From Paenibacillus amylolyticus (GTDB lineage: Bacteria > Bacillota > Bacilli > Paenibacillales > Paenibacillaceae), in contig NZ_RIAS01000001.1 in assembly GCF_003719335.1 (NCBI RefSeq), positions 124,001 to 188,000 on the forward strand: a stretch of DNA of 64,000 nucleotides, given 5' to 3'. This document shows positions 24,001 to 31,000 of this stretch, piece after piece. How positions within the stretch are numbered: the first letter of the stretch is position 1; the number at the start of each line of letters is the position of its first letter. The position numbers and the translations under genes are program-made. The notes beneath the pieces were generated by a model. The model searched no databases. It was not told the DNA's origin and saw only the letters and a list, made by a program, of their open reading frames with translations.

Positions 24001-25580
24001 TCAGCAAGCTCCGATACGTTGAGAACTTTTTCTTTGGGAATCAGTACAAGGGTAGCACCGTTTAGTAAAGCACCGAATATTTCATATGTTGAACCATCGA
24101 ATGCATAGTTGGAGAGTTGTAACATCCGATCCGTTTCATGAATATCCATAAAACCGTTATTGATTACGGTCTTCACAATATTACGATGTGTCGTTTGCAC
24201 ACCCTTCGGTTTACCTGTAGACCCCGATGTATACATGATATAAGCTACATCTTCAGCAGATCTGTGGCATTTCATGAACATGTCCGCAGCTTGCCGCTCA
24301 CAGTCACTATGTAACTGTTCTTGGTGGATCAGATCGATCTGCTTGCCTTCATAGCCACTGATAAAGAGATCCTTTTCAGCGATAAGTACCGCCACATCAC
24401 TATCTGCAAGCATCGTACGAATTCGCTCAGTCGGGAACTCCGGATCCAGCGGAACATAGGTACATCCCGCTTTCAAAATGCCAAAAATGGCCGTTATCAT
24501 CTCTATGGACCGCCTTGAAATAAGGCCAATATTTTGTCCGGGTTCAACGCCAGACTCGAGTAACTGAATGGCAAACTGATCCACTCGTTTACCAAATTCC
24601 CGGTAGGATAACTTCTCCTCCCCCATGACAATTGCGGTTCGCTCAGATTGCTGTATGACCTGCTGCTCGAATAGCTCCACAACGGTTGCCTCATGAGGAT
24701 ATTCGGCTGTTGTGTCATTGTAAGTTTCGAGTAACTTGTGTTCTTCCTCCGTGATAATATCGGCTGTATCGATCTTCTGTTCCGGTTTGGTAAGCAAGCA
24801 ATCAAGAACTCTCAGATATACCTCAAGCAGCCGATCTGTGAATGCTGCTGGATAAGATGACACCATTTTGACAGACAACTCGCCCAGCGTTACTGAAATA
24901 CTGAAATCGAGGAGCGTATTTGTTTTCTCATAGCTGTAAGACTTAAATTCAAACGTTCCTTGTTTCAAAGTCTCATATACATGAAAATCGATATAGTTAA
25001 AGGCGATATCAAATAGCGGGTTTTCTCGGCTGCTTTGCTCCCCAATTGCATTTAGAATCTGAACAAGGGACAATCGGCCATATTTTTTGATTTCGGCTTG
25101 TTTACGATACACGTCTTGAGTAATGTCTCCCCAGTTCACTAGAGATTCAAATTGCGTGCGCAAAGGGACAGTATTCAGGAAACAGCCCAATATGCGGGCG
25201 CCATCCTCGTGAACAGGGCGTCCATTCTCGACAAGCCCGATCAGGATATCATCTTCATATGACAACATATATAATGAAGTGACGAATGCAGACAGACATA
25301 GGGATTTTACGGTAACACGCTGATTACGTGCAGCTTCTTTTAACTGGGCGTACAGTTCCGATGGAAGGAGAGTCACGCTTGAATTGGCTACTGAATTGCC
25401 ATGATAAATCTCGGATTGTTCTGTCTGTTCTGTGAATGAGTATTTTCGATAATCCAGTAGCTCTTCACGCCAATACTCCATAATGGACGAATTTCTAGAT
25501 TGGGCCATCTGATCTATAACATAATCTTTATAGCTCGTTTTTAACGGATCAGGCACTGACTTCCCCTCCTTTGAGAGCAC
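12033..25580 (-). CDS. Nonribosomal peptide synthetase, four modules ending in epimerase
   Basis: The frame is 4,515 aa and begins in mid condensation domain. Its first residues continue the C domain that the neighbouring frame (25549-28026) leaves unfinished, so the listed start is probably not a true start. Order: half C, A-T, C-A-T, C-A-T, C-A-T-E. A3 motifs lie near 24,190-24,240, 21,030-21,085, 17,870-17,920 and 14,690-14,735. Carrier serines lie near 23,080, 19,900, 16,720 and 13,560; the last is the GGDSIKS type usual before an epimerase. The epimerase HHLIIDG is near 13,000. Pocket codes by eye are DGYFFGGVF, DGFFLGVVF (Ile-like), DGYFFGGVF and DGYFFGGVF. The first complete C domain (near 22,490) reads HHIISDA, with Ala in place of the usual Gly. 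The acidic tail resembles a donor COM docking helix for the next protein. Confidence 0.95.
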   Translation of the reverse strand: MLSKEGKSVPDPLKTSYKDYVIDQMAQSRNSSIMEYWREELLDYRKYSFTEQTEQSEIYHGNSVANSSVTLLPSELYAQLKEAARNQRVTVKSLCLSAFVTSLYMLSYEDDILIGLVENGRPVHEDGARILGCFLNTVPLRTQFESLVNWGDITQDVYRKQAEIKKYGRLSLVQILNAIGEQSSRENPLFDIAFNYIDFHVYETLKQGTFEFKSYSYEKTNTLLDFSISVTLGELSVKMVSSYPAAFTDRLLEVYLRVLDCLLTKPEQKIDTADIITEEEHKLLETYNDTTAEYPHEATVVELFEQQVIQQSERTAIVMGEEKLSYREFGKRVDQFAIQLLESGVEPGQNIGLISRRSIEMITAIFGILKAGCTYVPLDPEFPTERIRTMLADSDVAVLIAEKDLFISGYEGKQIDLIHQEQLHSDCERQAADMFMKCHRSAEDVAYIMYTSGSTGKPKGVQTTHRNIVKTVINNGFMDIHETDRMLQLSNYAFDGSTYEIFGALLNGATLVLIPKEKVLNVSELADTLEHERITSAFMTAVLFNAVVEWDVQCLKHVRRLFFGGEAGSKKHVEKALQVLGNDRIANGYGPTETTVFAATYLVNQQLLHYNTVPIGRPVHNTQAHVMNRKGQLQPVGVPGELYISGAGLASGYQHQAELTEESFVVGSSGKRMYKTGDLVRWLPDGNLEYMGRLDQQVKIRGNRIELGEIESRLSRIESIKDAVVMTEKDEHGHAYLCAYIVPSDNKTPVLHWKKELRQALPEYMVPNAFVTLESFPMTLNGKLDRKALPKPTRRQTNHFVAPANVFEEKLAHIWEEILDIQSVGVEEHFFEIGGHSLKAMMLVARVQKETGVKVSLQDVFIMPTIREMAMWIMTARSTDQPDEELVPASYRDTYPASSIQQRMYIVQQMENAAVSYNMPFLLRLNGKLDVNALEKSMQMLIQRHETLRTSFELHHGELRQRIHRADQISLESLRVEEAALAGTEEAAIQSFAEQFIRPFDLGEAPLFRRGLLRMNEETHVLLLDLHHIISDARSIEILISDWVRLYQGQTLSDMGVQYKDYAVWEQEKYLQQEAYSISQDYWLSLYQAEVPVLEIPTDHLRSPIRRFEGSRVNVTLDPALVSQLKEAAKTNQQTLFMLMMASYQILLSKYSAAEDVIVGTPFTCRDTIQHERMVGMFANTLALRSEPKAELSVSVYLEKMREITLAAYQFGRYPLEDLIDRLSLPFDSSRHPLFDTMFMLQDQVPAEKHISGLEVQYAEWDHHTSKFDMTWVCTYSKDDMTLSVEYRTDLWESHTIKQMLKHYVHLLEQIVAFPELKIGELELVTESDMAQIEVWNNSAADYPQDASVAELFEQQVELGSENTAVEMDGYRITYGELNERVNRLARYLISQDVQAGQRVGLIMERSIEVIVAILAIVKSGGAYVPIDPSFPADRKTFMLKDSGARWLIADHPDQIPHYEGEVLIFNENVWAQESNRNPVLDRNHMNNSGDDRSPGPEDPLYVMYTSGSTGTPKGVITTHRNVIKTVIHNGYVDITPEDRLLQISNYAFDGSTFDIYGALLHGAGLVLLKREEVLDGNVLAKAIREQHITIAFMTTALFNTLVDLDPACLNKTRKILFGGEKVSGTHVKKVVDLLGKHRLIHVYGPTETTVFATFYSIVSGEYIPIGQPTNNTKVYVLNQEGKQLPVGIPGELHIGGPGLAQGYLGQPELTRDKFIISPFVPGERLYRTGDWVKWLPDGNLEFIDRIDQQVKIRGNRIELGEIEGRLRKLSGIHEAIVMADRDDQGHSYLCAYIVLQDGEAKQSFQELVTMWKQELKQQMPEYMVPTVFSILNEIPLTSNGKIDRKKLPKPTIVRGQQYVPAENPVQQSLIEIWESVLGIKKIGIQDHFFELGGHSLKAMLLIGKIHQELEVRLTLLDVFQTPILRDMAGWIQKAARNQYKAINPAPVMQSYPVTSVQKQIYYAQQYETSGTSYNMPMLFEISGALDTARLEACFRRLIARHEILRTSFVMEKSELVQRIHSIEEVEWKLERWTMDSLESSIKELDGTETYPMSGVMSTFVKPFDLAEAPLIRASVIGIDKERYVLALDTHHIVSDGVSTQLIYDELFDLYQVRELDPIRVHYKDYVMWKQNQQTSSTYEEAQQFWLDQYSEFESSAELPMDRARPAIRSYRGESYTFGLPSKKVQELKRTAAGYGATPFILLLSVYGLMLSKYTGEEDITVGVPIAGREHVDVEPIVGMFVNTLPLKLNPASDLTVGDYIQHVKKYMLAVNERGICSLSDLLDKLHFSFQPNRNPLFDTLFVLQDMTLPVKTLQDISVRKMDWHGQQAKFDMSWVWHEDGDELVAEVEYSSDLWDRVTIEQMTRHYVHLLEQLLNSMDTKLRELELLTPSEKKYFRELNKTDAEYPRDWTVTDAFEFMVSEQPEHEALLYGTEMVTYGELNERVNRMAALLKRRGIKSGDCVGLLTHRKPEMIIAILAILKAGGTYVPLDPQFPEERLTYILRDSGAQWLIMEQDLALDSYTGTIIPLLEPQVYAEGSSIYTSISYSAEQPVYIMYTSGSTGMPKGVVTSHRNVVKTCINNGFVEIGREDRMLQLSNYAFDGATYEIFGALLNGATLVLMPNQHVYDVSYLTRTLRQERITSLFMTTSLFNTVVDYDVHSLRGMRKLFIGGEAASVKHVIKALDVLGEHRIVNGYGPTETTVFAATYPIDERVRKTGRVPIGRAIHNTRLYVLNTWGQPQPVGVPGELYIGGEGLAAGYLDQPELTEERFLTRHVEGEDRVYRTGDLVRWLKDGTIEYLGRLDQQVKIRGNRIELAEIEDRILALQEVNETVVTAHRDDQGHSMLVAYVVIDSASVLAQHEMKNEHQAENWRKILKETLPEYMIPSVFVVLSSLPLTRNGKLDRKALPKPDIARSSSHYVAPSTHTEKELAQLWTEVLDHTQVGLHDHFFEVGGHSLKAMVLIAKVQEKWGIKLSMPDLFDAPTLKQMATSIDQGDKQNHARIPRVNKQEDYPVSSAQKRLYLVEQFEDTGTSYNMPMVLKINGKPDVIRLELALKGLIRRHESLRTSFRMVDGELRQLIHELKDMDWKLEHSAEPETFAVLERDEQIARYIGTFVRPFDLGCAPLMRAGLCALSDREYVLVMDMHHIVSDGVTTGILYQDLIQLYQGHFLDEMTVQYKDYTVWMNEQKKKSSYLTSEDYWLKRYEKDVTVLDILTEGRRPSRRQFTGSSHTFELSTELSSAVKQLAQQTDATLFMVMLAAYNVLLSKYTGEKDIVVGIPFAGRTHTDISSVTGMFVNTLALRQELCGDLPIREWIGHVRRNTLLAYEHGVYPLNELIEKLQIARDPERNPLFDTMFVLQDAKPRTVELQELQIEPLDWTSNTSKFDMTWVVHENQESLKLTIEYATDLYEHSQMENMALHYEHVIRQMSSSPDILLDEIRLITDLEEQKILGQFNDTYAEYPRDQTISQLFEIQTSLRPNQTALDFYGETLTYQELYRKACQLATYLEQSGLRRGDAVGLLADRSIDMIVSILGILQAGGVYVPLDPSHPPERMIYMLEQCHANMLVAPTERPLPGFKGFVVPLEESSRTLLEQNILSVQYEGSSSTLPDEANTPAYIMYTSGSTGLPKGVVTTHRNVIKTAMNNGFIDIREQDRMLQLSNYAFDGSTYEIFGALLNGATLVLISREDMLDISKLSSIMKGQRITSAFVTSVLFNALVDHDVTSLQYVHRLFVGGEALSKSHVMQAHQYLGDDRIANGYGPTETTVFATTYNVGPNLTELSSVPIGRPIHNTKAYVLNAQGQLLPVGVAGELYISGEGVAEKYVGDAELTQNRFLEDPFCPGERMYRTGDRVRWMPDGCIEFLTRIDHQVKIRGHRIEPGEIESKLIQHSDVQEVVVVPRQDNTGHYLCAYIVSAEGFQEQELRKYVQQSLPEYMVPSYFVPIAKLPVTRNGKLDRGALPAPDLNSIKGDYRAPVTQEEQILAQVWSEVLGVERVGIDDNYFVLGGDSIKSIQIASRLTRYQVRLQVKYLMLYPTIAECAEFLEPMEMRKEQLDIIEGDIPLTPIQQWFFAQGYSNLNHWNQSMMLYNPEGWDANAVKEVFYKLYEHHDALRIRFDIQPDGVVQRVSSIDKDKDFPVEIHEVETHWDDAHLERIATAIQSRVNLEHDLIRLGVFRTPEGDHLLIAIHHLIIDGVSWRILLEDFHCMYQAILLGDKTVKLPEKTDSYAFWSRELQNIATAEEVKRQQAYWHKLNQEALQLCDHRDKPGLLKQSKTVTMELEPYRTRQLLTEVHRAYHTEVMDILLTALSMTYAKDVVIDLEGHGREGILDHVDTTRTVGWFTTIYPVLLRTAHEELNEALRHTKEMLRGIPGKGSGYSILKYLTTGFTFEGGTYNPDIVFNYLGQFGGDSQGESFAVSSMPMGELISPLNRMSHFEEWNCVVDQGKFQLILRYDPSRIDEREAMEQVARYGSNLERLIVHCMTREAEEFTPSDFSDTDLTLDELDDITDIIDKL

Positions 25581-28026
25581 CGTACAAATTCAGTAATTCC
25601 GACATAAAGACGGCAACGCTCCATCCATCCAGAATGGCATGATGAAAGATCCACCCCACATAAGACTCCTCCGTGGAATTGAAAATTACCAGACGCCAGA
25701 GTGGAGCATGTTCAATATCAAATGGTCGCTTCCGATCAAGCTCCATATAATTCCGAATTTCCTGTTCTATCGATTCAGTATCCCGATGTTCCAGCACGAC
25801 CTCCTGAATTTCAAAATCTATACGTTCACAACTATATTGGACAGGTACGGGAAAATCAGAAATATTAAAACCAGTCCGCAGAATGGGATGCCTGCTTATG
25901 AGTTCATTCATAACCGTTTGAAAATTCAGCACCTGAATTCGATGCCCATGAATCTGATATATAAACTGATCGTGATATACACCCAGACCTTCATTTTTCA
26001 TGTAATGGAACACCATTCCCTGCTGAATATCACTCATGGGATACACATCTTCCACATCGGAGGGTAACAAGGCTCGTAATGCCGGGTTCGCAAGCCACTC
26101 TGTGCGCATCTGCAATAACTCCATCTCTATCTCGTTCCGGACGTTATCGGGTGCATGAAGAGCACTTCGGTGTCTAGCCAATTTGCGAATCGTTGGATAA
26201 TCATACATATCAGAAATTTGGATATGTAGTCCAAGCTCTCTGTTCATTCGGCTGATCAGTTCAATGACACGAATAGAGTCTCCGCCAAGCTCAAAGTAAT
26301 CACACTCTACACCCAGATTGCGGTTATCCAGCATTTCCTGCCAGATGTTCAGCATCTGCCATTCCAGTTCATGGCTTGGCATAACCAAATCGGTAACATC
26401 TGTTGGAGTCACACTGTTGCTGGGAGCGGGAAGTGCTCTCGTATCGACTTTGTTGCTCAGTGTCATTGGCAGAGTCTTCATTTGAATATAATGAGCAGGC
26501 AGCATATACTGTGGCAGATGTTGAGACAGTCTTGTTCTTAAATCTTTGCTCTGCTGAAATCGATCAGAGACGTAATATGCACAGAGAACACTCTCTCCTG
26601 TATCCCCTTCCCTGACCGTTACAACCGCTTGCTGCACTCCATCGATTTCCAGAAGTCTGGATTCGATCTCACCAAGCTCGATTCGGAAACCTCTGATCTT
26701 CACTTGATGATCGATCCTTCCCAAATATTCAAGTTCGCCGTTCATCTGCCAGCGGGCGAGATCTCCAGTTCGATATAACCGCTGTGAGGCGGCAAAGGGA
26801 TGGGGAACGAACCGTTCGGCGGTCAGTTCTTCTCGGTTCAGATATCCCCTGGCCAAGCCTTCACCACCAACATAAATCTCCCCTTCCACACCAATCGGAA
26901 CCAATTCCCGCTGTTCATCGAGAATATAAATTTGAAGCGTAGGGATGGGTTTTCCAATGTTGCTTGTTTTGCCTTGGATATCACCCCATTCCATTTCCTT
27001 ATATGTCACATGAACCGTTGTTTCCGTAATGCCATACATATTAATGAGTTGAGTTTGAGGATATTTCTTCTTCCATTCCAGTAGTTGTATAGGTTGAAGA
27101 GCTTCTCCCCCAAAAATCACCTTTCGAACAGCCAGCGGTGTATGCGAATCTGACTGTATTTCCAATTTAGCGATTCGGTAAAAGGCCGTCGGAGTTTGGT
27201 TCAAAATGGTGACCTGTTCCTTCTGCAGTAACGATAAGAACTGTGCTGGCTCTCTTGTTACATTCAGAGGAACTATAATCAATCTGGCACCGTACAATAA
27301 CGCCCCATACATCTCCCACACCGAAAAATCAAAACAGAATGAATGAAACAGTGTCCACACATCTTCTTTGGTAAAGTCAAACAAGTTTCGGTCATTAAAA
27401 AGCAGCCTGACCACATTGGAATGTTCAATCATGACCCCTTTGGGTTTGCCCGTTGATCCTGAGGTGTAGATGATGTATGCCAAATCCGACGGCTGATTCA
27501 CTAGTTTCGGATTAGTTGCGTAGATGCCTTCTATTCCATCGTCATCCAGTAGATCGGGAACGATTGCCTTAATTGACACTTCTTCAGGCAGAAGCTCCTG
27601 CTCTTCCGTGATACAGAATTGCGCTTTACTATCTTCAAGCATGTATTGAATACGCTCTTTGGGGTACTCGGGATCAATCGGCATATAAGCTCCACCTGCC
27701 TTAAGCACGGCAAGAATGCTGATAACCATTCCAGGTGAACGTGAAAACAAAATGCCTACAACCTGATTTGGTTTGACGCCTTCCTGTCGAAGAAATATCG
27801 CCAAACGGTTGGCCTTACTATTTAATGTGGCATACGTCATCTCTGTATGTTGATAACGTAAGGCAATTCGTGCACTGCAACGTTCCGCCTGTTCCTCAAA
27901 CAAACTGACCAGTGTTGCTTCTAACGGGTATGTGGTCTTCGTATCATTGAATTGCTCCAGAAGCATACGCCTCTCGGTATCAGGCATTGTATTCAGACTC
28001 GACAGCTTAATGCTCAACAACCCCTT
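25549..28026 (-). CDS. NRPS Thr module and first half of a condensation domain (frameshifted segment of the first NRPS gene)
   Basis: Recognisable NRPS sequence in this frame starts at about 28,026. The frame is formally open to 28,134, but that extra stretch is the shadow of the end of the upstream frame. It holds an adenylation domain (A3 motif near 27,440-27,480), a carrier (GGDSIRV near 26,285) and the first half of a C domain with HHAILDG near 25,630. The frame then stops and the second half of the same C domain continues in the next frame. The pocket reads DFWNIGMVH, the classical threonine code. The adenylation domain differs from its neighbours (SFCFDFSVWEM rather than NYAFDGST), so it has a separate origin from the repeated modules. 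I see no convincing ribosome site at the internal ATG 27,987, which argues against a separate gene. Confidence 0.9.
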   Translation of the reverse strand, partial: KGLLSIKLSSLNTMPDTERRMLLEQFNDTKTTYPLEATLVSLFEEQAERCSARIALRYQHTEMTYATLNSKANRLAIFLRQEGVKPNQVVGILFSRSPGMVISILAVLKAGGAYMPIDPEYPKERIQYMLEDSKAQFCITEEQELLPEEVSIKAIVPDLLDDDGIEGIYATNPKLVNQPSDLAYIIYTSGSTGKPKGVMIEHSNVVRLLFNDRNLFDFTKEDVWTLFHSFCFDFSVWEMYGALLYGARLIIVPLNVTREPAQFLSLLQKEQVTILNQTPTAFYRIAKLEIQSDSHTPLAVRKVIFGGEALQPIQLLEWKKKYPQTQLINMYGITETTVHVTYKEMEWGDIQGKTSNIGKPIPTLQIYILDEQRELVPIGVEGEIYVGGEGLARGYLNREELTAERFVPHPFAASQRLYRTGDLARWQMNGELEYLGRIDHQVKIRGFRIELGEIESRLLEIDGVQQAVVTVREGDTGESVLCAYYVSDRFQQSKDLRTRLSQHLPQYMLPAHYIQMKTLPMTLSNKVDTRALPAPSNSVTPTDVTDLVMPSHELEWQMLNIWQEMLDNRNLGVECDYFELGGDSIRVIELISRMNRELGLHIQISDMYDYPTIRKLARHRSALHAPDNVRNEIEMELLQMRTEWLANPALRALLPSDVEDVYPMSDIQQGMVFHYMKNEGLGVYHDQFIYQIHGHRIQVLNFQTVMNELISRHPILRTGFNISDFPVPVQYSCERIDFEIQEVVLEHRDTESIEQEIRNYMELDRKRPFDIEHAPLWRLVIFNSTEESYVGWIFHHAILDGWSVAVFMSELLNLYGALKGGEVSA
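25563..25566 (-). other. Frameshift site 2 in the first NRPS gene (GGGG run)
   Basis: The frame reads ALKGGEVSA then stop. Removing one G gives GGKSVPDPLKTSYKDYV, restoring the conserved middle of a condensation domain (the YKDY motif also occurs in the other C domains of this locus). The break is inside a domain, so two independently translated halves are unlikely. It is the same kind of lesion as at 28,021-28,024: one extra G in a four-G run. Confidence 0.8.
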
Positions 28027-31000
28027 CCAGCATGGTGATATAGAATTCAAGAAGCCTCTCGATGGTCTCCATTCGGTACACATCCGTGTTGTATTCCATA
28101 CGCAGCTTAAGAATATCTGACTCCTCATATACATGTAGAATCAAGTCATACTTGGATGTACTTCCTGCTTCGATCATCAACTGTACAGATAAGTTCTGAA
28201 GCTGATAGTGGTGTGTGAATTCATTTTGCAATGTAAACATGACTTGAAAACCCGGTGTTACTCCTGGTGCCATATGATACGAAAGGTCAGGTAGCAGCAT
28301 TTCTAAAGGTACTTCCTGATGTTGATAAGCATCCAAGGATATATCTTTAACCTGTTGCAGCAGATCATCAAACGTCATATCTTCACTAAACTCGACGGGT
28401 AAAATAACGGTATTTGCTACAAAACCAATGAGCTTCTCCACCTCAGCACGGGTCCTGTTGGACATTACGGTACCAATGGGGATATAGGGCTGTCTGGTAA
28501 AACGATGAATTAGGTAGCCATACACCGCGAATAAAAGCATAAAGAGGGTAACCCCTGACCGGTTTGCCTTCGCTAATGTCCGGGAGGTTAATTGGGAGTC
28601 TACGATGCGTTCGAGCGTATTTCCTCTGTACGTTCTAACCTCAGAATATGGAAAATCATAGGGTACCTGTATGATGGGTAATGTTCTGTTTAGCTTACTG
28701 ATCCAGTAATCTTTTAGTTCCCACAGGGCAGAATCACTGCCCTGCTCCATGGAGGATTGCCACAGCACATAATCGGAGTAGGATACAGAAGGTGGCGTCA
28801 ACATTGGATGTGAATCTTCCAACCCCGAGACATATAATTGCACCAATTCGTTGGCGAAAATCTCTACTGACCAGCCATCAGAAATAATGTGATGCATGGA
28901 TACAACCAGGATATGCTTGTCCGGGCCGCAATCAATCAGGCATAACCGAAGACATGCATCGTTCATCAGGTCAAACCGCAAGTTTGCTTCCTGATCAATC
29001 TCTGTCCTGATCCCAACATGTCTTTCATGTTCCTGTAGCTGGGTAAGATCTACCCGTCGAATTTCAATTTCAGATGCTGGCTTCTCGACATACTGATAAG
29101 GTTCCCCATCTTGAATACCATAGCGGACACGCAAAGCCTCATGCCGCATAATCAGTGCTTGTAGAGCATTCTGAAGTTTGTATATATGAAAAACACCCGT
29201 AAAGTGAATTGAAAATGTATTGGTATAAAAGGCGCTCTCTGGAGCAATCATGTGCAGGACCCATTGACTTTTTTGTTTCATGGTAAGCGGAAGCTTCTCC
29301 GTCCGTTGCTGCTGTACCGGGATAGGAGTATGGTTATTTAACGGTTCCGCATTCAGCAATTCCTGAAGAATTCCGTTGATGGTTGCTTGTCTGAAAAAAC
29401 GCTGTGTTGAAATGCGCACCTTATACTCGGAAGCAATCATCGCGAGCAGACGAGTCATGCGGAGGGAGTCACCACCTAATTGAAAAAAATCATCATGGCT
29501 GGCCACCTCGGTCAATCCCAAGACGGATTGAAATGCTTTTTCAAGAAATGGATAATACTCCGAAGAAAGCGATGCCCCTTCACCTATATGAGGCTGTCTG
29601 TACACTTCAATTCGGTCAAGATGTACATTATGTTCCTTTACATATTCACGTACTTTGGTGTACACCAAAGCCTCATGGCAATGATCCTGCTCTGATGTGT
29701 AGTGAATAATGCAACACTTGTCCTGCTGGTTCGGCGCTTCTTCGGAATCCTCTTCTTCCGCCTGTCCACAAGCATCCTGTTCAACAGAAGTAGCTGCAAC
29801 CTCCTCTTCCATCATCTTCTGAACCTGTTGACGTTCATGCAGCATACAATCTATTCGGTTGAGCGTTTCATCAAATTGGCCATCCAGTAGTAAATCTACA
29901 AGTTGTAGTCGCTGGATTTTACCTGTAGGTGTACGAGGGAATTCCCTTTTGCTTACGGGAACGATATACCTGGGATTTACGCCAAATTGTCTCGATATGT
30001 TGCCTCTCATTTCCTGAATGACGAACATATTTAAGGCTTCATCATCATTCAGAGGTGAATAAAATAACAACAGCTGGTCATTGCCCGACTCTCCACCAGA
30101 AATTCCTGCTACTGCCACGTAATCAGCATCAACACCGTATACTTTCTTCATCACTGCTTCAATTTCATAGTTGTAAAGATTTTTTCCGTTCATGATCAGT
30201 ACATCTTTTTCTCTGCCGGTTAATGTCAACCTTCCACCTTTCACAAAACCGAGATCACCGGATTCGAACCACCCATCGTTAGTCAATACGTTGTTAGTTG
30301 CTTCCTTGTTCTTGAAGTATTCCGTTATGATTGAATCTCCCTTGAGCTGAACTCTCCCCACGTGAGCTTCGGGAAGCGGAACATTACAATCATTGACTAT
30401 ACGCAGACTTATTCCGGGAATGACCTCTCCAATCTCGGCAAAAGCTATTGTTTCTTCCGTATTGGAGGCGTCCGCAAAGATTAATTTCCCATCCAATGAT
30501 CCCTTCACAATATGCTGAATTCCACCTGTCTCGGAATGGTCAAACGTTCTGCTGAAGCAGAGACTTCCCGAAAACTCAGTCATGCCATATGCAGGAACAA
30601 TGCTATTAGCGTTAAGTCCAAATGGAGCTAACTGATGTAGGAATTCTTTGCCTGTGCGAGCTGAAATCGGTTGGCCTACATTCAATATGGTTCGAATGGA
30701 TGACAAGTCCCATGGCCGGGCATGGACGGCTTTATGCTGATTCAGCTGCGCATAGGCAAAATTAGGAGCCCAGGTGAATGTGACTTGATGCTCCTCTATA
30801 TCTTCTAGCCATGAAGTAGGAGAGTTCAAAAAACGCTCAACAGAACTTAACACTTGCTCACAGCCCAACACAACTCCGAGGATATGATTGGTTAACAATC
30901 CACCAGCATGATATAGAGGCATCCAATTCAAGGTAATCTCTTCAGAAGTCAAGCCCAAATGTTGTTTGATGCCTATAATGTTCGCAAGGATCTGGCGATT

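Noticed and set aside
1-25580. Repeated NRPS segments as possible mobile elements
   Set aside because: The repeats are whole adenylation/condensation domains in frame; no transposase or terminal repeats are present.
396-29890. Dozens of short plus-strand open frames across the NRPS region
   Set aside because: They are antisense shadows of continuous, motif-rich NRPS frames, with no ribosome sites or recognisable products.
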